A stretch of 64,000 nt of DNA, taken from positions 61,823,754-61,887,753 of the forward strand of contig NC_061508.1 of the NCBI RefSeq assembly GCF_022539505.1, read 5' to 3'. The stretch is from Lolium rigidum (Eukaryota > Streptophyta > Magnoliopsida > Poales > Poaceae). Below, piece after piece: positions 45,175 to 56,064 of the stretch (positions are counted from its first letter, which is position 1; each line of letters opens with the position of its first letter). The translations under genes and the position numbers were made by a program. The notes under the pieces are model-generated. The model was not told where the DNA came from. It ran no database searches and saw only the letters and a list, made by a program, of their open reading frames with translations.

Positions 45175-47750
45175 AGCTTATTGCTTGTCCTCAAGCAATT
45201 CAGTTAACAACTGAGCGATAAAAGAACTTTCACGAACACATTTACTCATATGATGTATATATTCTCATGCTATGGCTAATACTTAAGCAGTTCATAATGA
45301 GATACATGCAAATAAGATCATCCAACAGCTATGTCAATCATGGAGAGGTACCAACAATTAATAATAAGCATCATGAATCATGTATATAAGCAGGATTGCA
45401 ATGTTCATAAGAGAATATGATAAAGTGTTATCTCGCTTGCCCATATTTGATCGGCAAAACATAAATGCCTGTGCACCTCCGGAGTTCATAGAAAGACTAG
45501 AAGTAGTGATTGTCAAAGATAAAAGCATCAAAGTTATACCACAATCAATCATATTTTGAGACAAGCATATTATACTAAGAATGACAGTTGTGCTCTCAAG
45601 ATAGTGCTCAAAGAAAGAATGGAGACACAACATAAAAGTAAAAGATTGACCCTTCGCAGAGGGAAGCAGGGATTAACATGCGCTAGAGCTTTTCATTTTT
45701 TAACACAGGAGTAAAATTATTTTGAGAGCTGCTTGTTGTTGTCAATGAATGGTAATGGGTACACTAACTACCTCATCAACCGGACTCCCAAGAGCGGCTC
45801 CCATGAATTATTTGTATGTTTATGTGGCACTCCTTCCAACCTTTCTTACACAAACCATGGCTAACCGAATCCTCGGGTGCCCGCCAACAATCACATACCA
45901 TGAAGGAGTGCCTTTTTATTTAAGTTTTATTATGATGATGATACTCCCCCAACCTTTGCTTACACAAGCCATGGCTAACCGAATCCTTCGGGTGCCGTCC
46001 AACAATCACAAACCATGGAGGAGTGTCTATTTAAGTTAATTAATTTGGGACCGGGAATCCCATTGCCAGCTCTTTTTGCAAAATTATTGGATAAGCGGAT
46101 GTGCCACTAGTCCATATGAGAGTCCGTCAAAAGTAAATGACAAGGTTGAAAGCTAAACACCACATACTTCCTCATGAGCTATGAAACATTAACACAAATT
46201 GAGAAGCATTTTGAAAGTTTTAAAGGTAGCGCATGAGAATTTACTTGGAATGGTTTGAAATGCCATGCATAGGTATTTATGGTGGACACTTTGGAACAAC
46301 TTGGTTTTCAGGTGTTTGGAAGCACGAGCGGCGTTCCCGCTCAATACAAGTGAAGGCTAGCAAAAGACTAGGGAGCGACAAATCAAGAGAGCAGTAACTG
46401 TCATAACCATGCTTGCGGCAAAATAAATTAATGGAGGCATAAAAGTGATACAAGAACTCTGGAGCAATATAAATCATCGAGGCTTAATTGACTTTTTGTT
46501 CAGTCATATGCATGCGTGAGCATGTGCCAAGTCGATATAAATGAATTATTCAGAGGAGGATACCACAATGCCATACTTACTTATGAATAAAACAATGCAA
46601 GCGAACATCCATGACATGCCACTCATATTAATAAATTGGAGCTAAACATGAGAGATCATGAACTACTAGACTTTCTCAAATAACATATACCTCACATGAA
46701 CCAACTAAGAATGCTCACATGGATGAGTATATGTACAAAAATGAAAACAAATAGAGTTCATACCAGCCTCTCACCACAATCCAATTGTTGTAGATCGTCA
46801 TTATTGCTTTTCACTTGTGCAGCTTGGATAATATGAAATGAAAACCATGCTCCAGCCACCGAAGACCATTGAACTCATGATGAACTTTACAAACCAAAGA
46901 AGAACAGCAAATATTTTTGGTGTTTTCGAATTAGAAACAAGAACAAAAGAAACAAGAAAACAAAGCAAAATCTTTTTGGGTTTTCTTATAGCAAACTAAC
47001 AATAGCAAATAAAGTAAAATAAGAGCAAAGAACCAAATAAACAAATGGTGAAGAGAAACAACAGAAATATTTTTGGTCTTTTTGTGTTTTAGGAAAGAAA
47101 CAAAGCGAAAACAAGAGAATGCAAACTCACAGAAACACGAAAAGCAGGATGACAGAAATCTGCCAAAACCTGACAGCAGTACAGAAATCGAAATTAACAA
47201 AAATCTTCCATTGCTCAGCTCAAAAAGTGTTCAACTAATGAAAGTTAGATAACAACCTGGGGCACATGCTCCAATTTGTGCAACTCAAAATAACATTCTG
47301 GCTGTGCGTACGAATTTTTTTGGTAACAGCCCAGAATCTGTTTTTGGACAGCACTTCCCCAAATATCATCTCCCTCTCATTAGAAAACCACTCTAAGAAA
47401 CTAAACAAGTATGTACAAGTATCCAGCAACCATAATATGCAAACAATGAGTGATGCCGGTATACCTCCCCCCAAGCTTAGGCTTTTGGCCTAAGTGGAGT
47501 TCATTCCCAACGAGGGTCGGGGTTCCACGCCGGTGGATCGTACATGGAGTGATAATAAGGCCCCTGCGCAGAAGAATGTCGTGGAGGCTCCACATGACCA
47601 TAATGTTGATATGAGGAGATCGCTGCATCGGATGAAGAGTCGAGGTGCTCCTCGGCCTCCTCCGTGCCGTCCCTTGCATGATGGCCTTCCCTTTCTATGT
47701 ATGCATTTAGCTCATTTTCTGTGACCGACCACCCTTTCCTGGAATCAAGG
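45175..47750. other. Non-coding 3' interior of the nested Gypsy element
   Basis: No gene was recognised. The stretch holds two near-copies of an accttxcttacacaaxccatggctaaccgaatcc block (about 45840-45905 and 45955-46020), and further left-to-right simple A-rich DNA with aagaaacaa units (46920-47130). Similar organisation is seen in the left Gypsy element (4789-7379), so this is a normal part of the family. Confidence 0.6.
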
Positions 47751-48713
47751 TTAAGCAAGCAGTGCGAGCAATCGTACTAGTTTTTCAATTTTCTTAGTTA
47801 TTCTCCAATTTTTCTTATAAAATGTTATCCTGTAATACAGGTTGTTCAAATTAGACGCATCTGAAATAAACTCATGTTTAATCATGGAAACAACATCAAG
47901 TTTCTCCATGGAGAGCGGAATATCTAGATGGTGAGGTTCTACACCATGCATAGCTAATAAGCGAGAGGCGATGAGACCTCCACCAATTCCTCCCTTCCCA
48001 CGGTTAGTAGCAAGTCTACATGCTATTAAAGCACCCAAATTATAAGTCCTATCCTGTTGCAAAGTAGCAGCTAAGAAAGCCATATCTTGGACAGACAACT
48101 TACTTGCATTCTTTCTAGCAAGAACGCACTTTGTAACGAAATAAGCAAAGTAGCGGATAGCTGGGAGTTGAATGCTACCGATCTTACCACCATCATCGGA
48201 GAAGCTTCTCCCTTGACAAATCATTGTATAAAGACTCGAGAGCTCCCGCGGCGTTCCCCTGACCTTCTCGCAGGATCCCCATTGTGGCACTCTAATTGCT
48301 GCACAAAAATCAGTAAATGGCAAGTTGACAGTTTTGTTATAAATCTTGTATCGGACCATGGAGTTAGTTTGGGACCGATGAAATTTGAAATCCTGCACCA
48401 CCGACATTGTTAGTTTCGCATATTGGTAAGGTTCACCAACAGTAAAACTTTCCAACCCTGCATTGGAAATCAGTGTTTGAACATCTTGCAGGATTCCTGC
48501 ATTCCGCATAAAATCAGTACATGGGTAATAAGAGGGGTATACTCCCTCTTCGCAGTGAACTCTCATGACTTGTTGCACCTCCAATTCTTGTTGGTTTAGT
48601 TGGTGCCTACTTCCTTCCATTTTCTGAAATTTTTCAACAATCATTATAAAATTTGATTTCAAGGTATATAATTGAGGAAAACTACTATAGGAACTTGCTA
48701 GAGTACTAAACAT
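47751..48713 (-). CDS. Athila ORF-like protein of the nested Gypsy element
   Basis: An open frame of 320 codons without internal stop. Recognisable pieces are YPCTDFMRNAGILQDVQ near residue 60, VGEPYQYAKLTMSVVQDFKF, VRYKIYNKTVNLPFTDFCAA, QLPAIRYFAYFVTKCVLARK and GGIGGGLIASRLLAMHGV. This pattern (an FxL-type middle, then I..P..RY and GG-I-A) resembles the ATHILA ORF-1 family of plant Gypsy elements, whose function is unknown. It sits where pol would normally continue, between the protease remnant and the non-coding 3' part. Some residues at the N terminus may be non-native, since the start is the first available Met. Intact length suggests it still decayed little. Confidence 0.6.
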   Translation of the reverse strand: MFSTLASSYSSFPQLYTLKSNFIMIVEKFQKMEGSRHQLNQQELEVQQVMRVHCEEGVYPSYYPCTDFMRNAGILQDVQTLISNAGLESFTVGEPYQYAKLTMSVVQDFKFHRSQTNSMVRYKIYNKTVNLPFTDFCAAIRVPQWGSCEKVRGTPRELSSLYTMICQGRSFSDDGGKIGSIQLPAIRYFAYFVTKCVLARKNASKLSVQDMAFLAATLQQDRTYNLGALIACRLATNRGKGGIGGGLIASRLLAMHGVEPHHLDIPLSMEKLDVVSMIKHEFISDASNLNNLYYRITFYKKNWRITKKIEKLVRLLALLA

Positions 48714-49409
48714 GCATCAAAACTAGTTTCTACCACTTAGAACAAGCATGCAAGCTCACTAAACATGTTACCTACAGCAGCAAAATATTCAATATATACT
48801 CAACCAAACAAAATTCTAATTCGATAATCAAAGGAGTCACATACCGGAGAGCAAATGTGCCAAATTTCAGACAGAAATCTGGGCTGAGCAAAGAGATCGA
48901 GAAATCACGAGTTCTTGAGCAGAAACGCGAGTGAGAGAAAGTGAGTACGAGTTTTTTCGGGAGAGAGAAGAGAGTGGGAGGAAGAAGTGAAAAAGTGGGG
49001 CAAGGAGGGGCCCACACACCAGGGTGGCGCGCCCCCCTTGCTGGCCGCGCCGGCCTGTGGGGTGCCACCCTGGGGTGCCCCACTGGTCATCCCCAGGTGC
49101 TCCCAGGTGCCCCTTCGAAAAATAAGACTACCAGTATAATTTTTGTAAATTTTTGAGAACTTCGAAAAATACACATTTCTGGGTGTTAAAGTAATTATTA
49201 CTGCGCAGAAAAATGATTTCCAAAATCTTAAACAACTAAAGCATATTGCAAAACAAAAAGTGCTACAGCAAGTAAAACAAGTGGAGGAAGAAAGAAAGAA
49301 ATGTTGTTTAGCTCTCTTATGCATTAAAATATACTTGTTAACAAGGTTGATCAAGTCTTGCTACCAAATAAATTTTATATGACATAAGAAGAAATAAACC
49401 TCAAATCAA

Positions 49410-52080
49410 TCATGTTACCTTATATTGAATTGATATGGATCCAATCACAAGGGTTTGATATTCTTCTTTAGGCTCATATATAGGGCAATCAATGGATCCC
49501 ACTTTGATAGTTTTCACATTAAAAATTGTATTAACTCCATATACTTTATCAATCCTCTTGGGAAAATAGACAGTATGTTCCTTATCATCAACATTGAAAG
49601 TAACCATGCCTTTATTGCAATCAATAACAGCCCCTGCAAGTATTAAGAAAGGGTCTTCCAAGAATAATGGACATATTATCATCTTCAGGCATTTCCAACA
49701 CAACAAAATCAGTTAATATCAAGCACTCGTTGAGTAACTTGAACAGGAACATTTTCACATACACCAACAGGAATAGCGGTAGATTTATCAGCCATTTGCA
49801 AAGATATATCAGTTGGTATTAACTTATCTAAATCAAGTCTCTTATAAAGAGAAAAAGGCATTACACTAAGTCCCGCTCCCAAATCACATAGAGCAGTTCT
49901 AACATAATTATTCTTGATGGAACAAGGAATAGTCGGTATACCTGGGTCTCCAAGCTTCTTTGGAATCTTACCACTGAAGGAGTAATTAGCGAGCATAGTG
50001 GAAATCTCCTCATTGGGAATTTTCCTTTTGTTAGAGACAATATCTTTCATATACTTTGAATAAGGAGGCAATTTAATAGCATCGAGTCAAAGGGATTTGC
50101 AAAAATAAAGGTTTCATCCAATCACAAAATTTATTATAATGTTCCTCCTCCTTTGATTTCAGTTTCTTAGCAGGAAAAGGCATTGGCTTTTGAACCCAAG
50201 GTTCTCTTTCATTACCATGTTTCTCAGCAATAAAATCTTCTTTAGTGTACCTTTTATTTTTAGCATGCTTTTCAGGTTCCTTTTCAACCTCTTCTTTATC
50301 AGGAGTATCATCCTTATCATTATCTTTATCATGTTCATTACCACTTTCAGTTTCAGAATCAGAAATAGAAATACTATTAGGATCATTAACAGGTTCAGAG
50401 GATTCAACAACATTCTTATGTTTCTTTTTCTTTTTCTTAGATGGAGCACTAGTTTTAGTTAGTTGAGAATCTTGTTCAACTCTTTTGGGATGCCCTTCAG
50501 GATATAGAGGATCCTGAGTAGAAACACCACCTCTAGTTGTTACTTCATAAGCATGTTTTTCTTTAGAATTATTTCCCAACAAGTCATTTTGCACTTTAGT
50601 GAGTTGATCAATTTGAGTTTGAACCATATGAAAATGTTTAACAAGTATCTTAACATCATTGGAGGTTCTCTCCATAATATCATGCAATTCATTAATAGCT
50701 CGAGAATTTTCCATTAAATGATTCTCTACTCTCATATTAAAGTTTTCTTGCTTAACAATATAATTATCAAATTCATCTAAGCATTGAGCAGGAGGTTTTG
50801 AATACGGAATATCTTCCCTAGTAAAGCGTTGAAGAGAGTGTACCTCAATCATGGATGAAGGGGGAGTTATCTCACATAAATCTTCTATAGGAGGTAAATT
50901 CTTCACATCTTCGGGTTTAATACCCTTCTCTTTAAGAGACTTCTTGGCTTCCCTCATATCTTCATCATTTAATTTAATCATACCCCTCTTCTTCAATATC
51001 GGTGTCGGGGTTGGTTCAGGTGTAGACCAATCATCATGATTCCGGCCTATTTGAGCCAATAATTCTTCAGCGTCGTCCGGAGTTCTTTTCCCGAAAACAC
51101 AAACGAGCACAACTATCCAGGTATGCCCTAGACTCAATGGTTAGTCCACTATAAAATATATCAAGTAAATCATGCTTTTCCAAATCATGGTCAGGCCGAG
51201 CTCTAATAAGAGAACAAAATCTCGCCCAAGCCTCAGGCAATTTCTCTCCATCTTCCTGGTCAAAATTACAAATTCTCTGCAAAGCAATATGTTGAGCACT
51301 AGCAGGAAAGTATTTCCGGAAGAAAACGTCAAGCAATTCTTTTGGACTTTTAATAGAACCAGGAGGCAAATTATTATACCAAGTTTTAGCGTCATCCTTT
51401 AATGAGAAAGGAAAAATTTTAGCGACAAAATAAGTACGCATCTTAACATCATCAGAAAACAAGCCACTAAGAGTAGATAACTCAATCATGTGTTCAACAG
51501 CACTTTCTTTTTCAGTCCCACAAAAGGGTGTTTTCTCAACAATAGCTATATGAGATAGATCAAGAGAAAAATCATAATCTTTATCCTTAATATTTATAGG
51601 AGATGTGGCAAATTTAGGATCAGGAGATAATTTATATCTAACAGCATGTTCCGCAAGCAACTTTTTAATTTTTCTTGCATCAGTAGTAGCATTGCATTTT
51701 TCAATAAAATCATCATCAAGCTCTACATAATCTTCATCAAGATCATCACTAGAATATTCAACAGACTCAGGTGAATTAACAGGTGTAGCAGCATTTTCAT
51801 TAGGAGTTTCGAGTATTTTCAATTTGCCTAGACCTAGCAATTGTAGCATCTAGAAAAGATCCTAACGAACCATCATTATCAAGCACGAGCATAAGCATCA
51901 TCACAATTATAAGAGGAATTTTCAGATTCAGCAGAAGTACCAAGCATTTGAAGCTTGTGGTGGTGAAACAAGTTTACTTATCACGGATGGTGAATCAAGA
52001 GCAGCAGAGGTACTAAGAGTTGTACCTTTTCTTGTAGTGGATGGTAATATGGCGATCTTAGTATCGCGAGGTTTACCCAT
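49410..52080 (-). pseudogene. Gag and aspartic protease region of the nested Gypsy element, frame-broken
   Basis: On the minus strand the frame begins near ATG 52080 and breaks before 51849. The gag core (51849-51110) has AKTWYNNLPPGSIKSP, LLDVFFRKYFPAS and EAWARFCSLIRARPDHDLE. A frame change near 51130 leads to a charged, Lys/Glu-rich linker (51137-50073), then the protease part (50071-49709) with the motif ALCDLGAGLSVMPFSLY. DLGA replaces the usual DTGA, as in Athila elements. A last frame (49706-49410) has AGAVIDCNKGMVTFNV. The gag would package RNA and the protease would cut the polyprotein. At least three frame breaks are present. No reverse transcriptase motif (YxDD) follows. Confidence 0.8.
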
Positions 52081-52167
52081 GATGGAGAATTTGCAGCGAA
52101 CAATATCAATCCAAGTGAACTTCCAAATAAAGCTATTCTCCCCGGCAACGGCGCCAGAAAATAGTCT

Positions 52168-53566
52168 TGATGACCCACAAGTATAGGGGATCGCAACAGT
52201 CTTCGAGGGAAGTATTACCCAATTTATTGATTCGACACAAGGGGAGACAAAGAATACTTGTAAGCCTTAACAGCGGAGTTGTCAATTCAGCTGCACCTGG
52301 AAACAGACTTGCTCGCAAGAGTTTATCAGTAGTAACAGTTTTATAGAAGTAGGAATAGTGAAATAACAGTAGCGGTGAAATAAAGACAGCAGTAGTGATT
52401 ATAGTAAACAGCAGGATTAAAATACTGTAGGCACAGGGACGAATTAACGGGCGTTGCATGGATGAGAGAAACTCATATAACAATCAAAGCAGGGGCATTT
52501 GCGAGATAATAATAAAACGGTATCCAAGTACTAATCAATCAATAGGCATGTGTTCCATATATAGTCGTACGTGCTCGCAATGAGAAACTTGCACAACATC
52601 TTTTGTCCTACCAGCCGGTGGCAGCCGAGCCTCTAGGGAAACTATCGGAAATTAAGGTACTCCTTTTAATAGAGTACCGGAGCAAAGCATTAACACTCCG
52701 TGAACACATGTGATCCTCACATCACTACCATTCCCTCCGGTTGTCCCGATTTCGTCACTTCGGGGCCATTGGTTCCGGACAGCGACGTGTGTATACAACT
52801 TGCAGGTAAGATCATAAACAACGAATATCTTCATGAATCAATAACATGTTCAGATCTGAGATCATGGCACTCGGCCCTAGTGACAAGCATTAAGCATAAC
52901 AAGTTGCAACAGTATCATAAAAGTGACATCTACGGATACTAGGTACTATGCCCTAACAATCTTATGACTATTACATGACCAATCTCATCCAATCCCTACC
53001 ATCCCCTTCAGCCTACAGCGGGGGAATTACTCACACATGGATGGGGGAAACATGGCTGGTCGATGGAGAGGCGTTGGTGGTGATGGCGGTGAAGATCTCC
53101 TCCAATTCCCCGTCCGGCGGAGTGCCGAACGGAGACTTCTGGCTCCCGAGACGGAGTTTCGCGATATGGCGGCTCTCTGGAGGGTTTCTGGCGACTTCGA
53201 CTTCTCCCCGTGCGTTTTTAGGTCGAGGGCGATAAGTAGTCCGAAGGAGGGCGTCGGGGGCCAGCCGAGGGGGCCACACACTAGGGCCGCGCGGGCCCCT
53301 CCTGGGCCGCGCCGGCCTAGTGTGTGGGGCCCTCGTGCCCCCACCTAGCTTGCCCTTCTGGCTCCGCCAATATTCTGGGAAAATAGGACCTTCTGCATAA
53401 ATTCCGAGGATTTTCCTGAAAGTTGGATTTCTGCACAAAAACGAGACACCAGAGCAATTCTGCTGAAAACAGCGTTAGTCCGTGTTAGTTGTATCGAAAA
53501 TACACAAATTAGAGGCATAACAATAGCAAAAGTGTTCGGGAAAGTAGATACATTTTGGACGTATCA
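52168..53566 (-). repeat. 5' LTR of the nested Gypsy element
   Basis: The 1399-bp LTR starts TGATGACCC and ends GGACGTATCA on the plus strand, next to the target copy AGCAG at 53567-53571. The primer site lies just outside at about 52142-52160. Confidence 0.93.
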
Positions 53567-53923
53567 AGCAGCGACGTCGACACCGACGACGAGTCCTTCC
53601 ACACCAAGACTCGTCACGTCCTCAGGAGGCTGCAGTCCGGCCATTACGATGGCCCCTTTGCTCGAGGCATTTACAAGTGCCCCTTACGCAACGAGAAGCT
53701 CCGCGCCACCGACTTCAACTCCCCGGTGAACCATGCTGAATCCATTGGCGGATGTGGCGCTAGAGTTGGAAGGACCGTGAACGTGCATGCGTACATGGCC
53801 AAACACAAAGCACTTGGGATTCACCTGCGCAACCTCCAAGCGAGTCACACGCGCTACCCGGAGGCGTTGAACGTGCCTACTGCACTCTCGTATGTGACTC
53901 GCTCTATCCGTAGAGCAGCTTAA

Positions 53924-54406
53924 ATTCATGTAAAATGTAGCTTATGTTGGATCTATCGGTACTACTTTTGGATCTGTCGTGAATATATCTATGCTATGTT
54001 GGTTGCTGTATGCAGCTTATCCTATATTTTCTCTCTGGATTTGTGCCCTAGATTTCCTACCTGATTGGGTAAAAACGAAGGCATAAAGAAATGAATGGCG
54101 TTAAAAAACAGAAGGAGAAGTTGCTCTAGATTTGCTACCAATTTGGGCTATCAAATATGAATGAGATCGAGCGATAGAGAGGAAAAAGGTACATTGAAAA
54201 CTGCTAATCTGGGCGAAAGAGACAGAAACCACTCGTGCCCCCGTGCCGGACCCACACGGCTCCACACGCTACGGCCCCACACGCTACGGCCACACAAACA
54301 CGGCCTCGTCCTGTCCCACGCGGTCCCTTCCTACCAGCTCTACACGACGCGGTCCCACACAACGCGACCCCACAAACGACACGACCCCACACGTCAGCAC
54401 GGAACG
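53924..54406. other. Downstream region of the carried gene, no gene
   Basis: This is the 3' flank of the zf-XS-like gene up to the right inverted repeat. It contains short repeats of acacgctacggccccac and cacgacgcggtccc (about 54250-54400). No coding region was recognised. Confidence 0.5.
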
Positions 54407-54542
54407 GTCAACTTAACAGATTCCTTCCGTCCGAGCTCCTTCTGCGGTTCAGACAAGGGGTTGGGGAAAACTGAGGAAAAACTAAGGAGCTGGGGAAAAC
54501 TGAGTACAACTAAGGACCTGATGGCACGAAAATAGAAATCCC
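54407..54542 (-). repeat. Right terminal inverted repeat of the Mutator-like element
   Basis: This is the reverse complement of 39637-39772 with a few changes (for example CCATCAGG instead of CCCTCGGG). It ends directly at the target copy TTGAAAATA (54543-54551). Confidence 0.92.
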
Positions 54543-54551
54543 TTGAAAATA

Positions 54552-55507
54552 TAAGCAAATATCCATATGAAATAATCCGTACAAGTAATTGATAAATCAT
54601 GACTACGTAAACAAATAAATTATACGTGCAGTCTAGTAAGATAGATGAATAGATCACATCTAAAGTAGACAAACCGATCGCATCTACCACATATGCTAGA
54701 AGAAGAAACTCTAACAGAAACTGAAAGAGAAATGACAAGATCACATACTTCACAGCAGCATCGTTGTCGCCCATGTTGAGGTTGTCGAAGAAGTCGCCGA
54801 GGTCCGGGAAGAAGTTGTCGGTGTGGAGAAACTCGTCGTCCGAAGACGACGTCGTGCTGCCAGTAGTCGCGCCGGAGCGTTACCCAAAAACCTGATTGCC
54901 CCTCACCCGTACATGTTCACGAGAGGCAGGATTCCGGAGGCCTACTATCCCGGCAGTCGGTGCACGCCGACGGACGGGATGAGGAAGACGAAGGCGGCGA
55001 CGCAATGAACTGGAAACAGGTAGTCGCATATGTGGCTCGTACAGGCTAGGGTTCTCGTCCGCGCTTATATAGTGAGGTTCGGGAAGATCGTGGGGCGCAG
55101 CCCACGTCCGAGTCGGCACAGCCACGATCCAGAAAAACCGAAAGGCAAAACGGCTGAGTAACGCGTCCGTTAATGACTCAAAATTGATTACACAATTAAT
55201 TTCCCAAACAGCAAAAAGATAAGCTCGGCTCGGCGAGATTCCCGCAACCCGCGGCGCGTCGTGACGTGACGAGGCGAGGCGGGCGGCGGAGGAGGAGGAG
55301 TGCGCGAGGGTTCTCTCTCTTCTCACTCACTTACTAGGACTAGAACAGCCCACCTTATATACCACTCTAACTCTCTCCCAACTAGCAATGTGGGACTAAA
55401 TTTTAGCCCCCACTAGTGCTGCCACTGATTATTGGAATGGGCCATGTGAGTTTCAGAATTTGATAATGGGCCATGGGCCAAAGGCCAAATGCCCACAAAT
55501 TCCAGCA
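54552..55507 (-). repeat. 3' LTR of the Copia element (main part)
   Basis: On the minus strand the LTR begins TGCTGGAATTTGTGGGC at 55507 and runs to 54552, with its last 11 bases displaced to 39636-39626 (ending CAACA). Two TATA-like motifs (TATATAAG) lie on the minus strand at about 55353-55361 and 55064-55072. The second is followed by a conserved GCGCGGACGAGAACCC-type leader, so transcription probably starts there. Short frames in this LTR are not genes. Confidence 0.8.
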
Positions 55508-56064
55508 ATCCCCCACAAACTCTCATTGGCACATCTCATCAATAAGTTTCCAGAACATTGTTTTATATACCGGTATGTCGTGGAGACTGTTAAGTTGAAC
55601 TTCCACTTAAAGCTTCATATTACACTAGATTGCAACTTGGATAGTGGACTATGCCTTGAACTACAAGTTTTATGCGCACTAGCTTCATACAAAGCCTAGA
55701 CCGATACTAGGCTGCCGCGAGGCTTCCTCGCGGTTTGGAGCTTATACGTCATACTCCAGGGCCTTTCATGAGTTTACTAGAGAGCACCCAACTCTCATAG
55801 ATTGCGACGTTTAACAATCGGACTCATATAGGTGTGTTCTTCAAAAGATGTTCTGCAGGACAACATCTCTGCTAAAATAAGCCACTTAGAACACATTAAG
55901 ATAATTATCAACCTGCCATGCAGATTAGGAGAGTATCATATCTTACGGAGTGGTAAAATTGCTATAGGGATAAATACTCTCCTCCCAGCTAACCAACAGC
56001 TTGTCTCCCAGCTCTAATTCACGGGATATCCGATCACAAAGAGTAGGTTACCACCGTGGGCAGC
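55508..56064. other. Copia 3' untranslated region and polypurine tract
   Basis: On the minus strand this is the stretch between the end of the RNase H frame and the 3' LTR. It ends with the purine-rich tract GTTTGTGGGGGAT at 55508-55520. No gene is present. Confidence 0.7.

Larger units (their letters stand above)
43758..53566 (-). mobile_element. Athila-like Gypsy retrotransposon, both LTRs, no pol enzymes
   Basis: The element is 9809 bp long with LTRs at 43758-45159 and 52168-53566 and target duplication AGCAG at 43753-43757 and 53567-53571. On the minus strand the 5' LTR is followed by TGGCGCCGTTGCCGGGGAG, the tRNA-Asp-type primer site of Athila elements. A purine tract (AAGCTTGGGGGCAGT) precedes the 3' LTR. 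It contains gag and protease remnants (49410-52080) and an Athila ORF-like gene (47751-48713). Reverse transcriptase, RNase H and integrase are missing, so it depends on other elements. The two LTRs differ by scattered substitutions and small indels. Confidence 0.93.
42842..53923 (+). pseudogene. Two-exon gene with XS-type zinc-finger-like region, exon 2 split by a Gypsy element
   Basis: Exon 1 (42842-43090) is Ala/Pro/Arg-rich, ends in an acidic stretch (WDPYEPVQYDAPENPYD), and is followed by a GTAACC donor. The intron has 51-bp tandem repeats and ends TGACAG at 43746. Exon 2 begins at 43747, runs 11 bases into the target duplication AGCAG, and resumes at 53572 after the 9.8 kb Gypsy element, ending TAA at 53921-53923. 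The interrupted parts keep one frame (249 plus 363 bases). Exon 2 encodes RGIYKCPLRNEKLR, a spacer with NHAESIGGCGARVG, and HAYMAKHKALGIHLRNLQ. This recalls the zf-XS region (YKCP...H...G...H...AKHxAL) of plant RNA-directed DNA methylation proteins, but the second Cys is absent. The predicted product is about 203 residues. The Gypsy insertion destroys it here. The similarity to zf-XS is by eye only. Confidence 0.5.
39637..54542. mobile_element. Large Mutator-like element (14.9 kb including a nested Gypsy element)
   Basis: The perfect 9-bp target duplication TTGAAAATA is at 39628-39636 and 54543-54551. The element begins and ends with about 136-bp inverted repeats starting GGGATTTCTATTTTCGTGCC. 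Without the nested 9.8 kb Gypsy element and one target copy, its own length is about 5.1 kb. No MURA-type transposase is visible. Instead it carries a GRF zinc-finger-like gene remnant (40031-40610), a 161-bp tandem array (40751-41850), and a two-exon gene with an XS-type zinc-finger-like region (42842-53923). It inserted 11 bp inside a Copia LTR. Confidence 0.93.

Noticed and set aside
54774..55326. Gene-like frames with TATA boxes between the Mutator-like element and Copia pol
   Set aside because: The stretch is the Copia 3' LTR, bounded by TG/CA and a purine tract. The TATA motifs belong to the LTR promoter.
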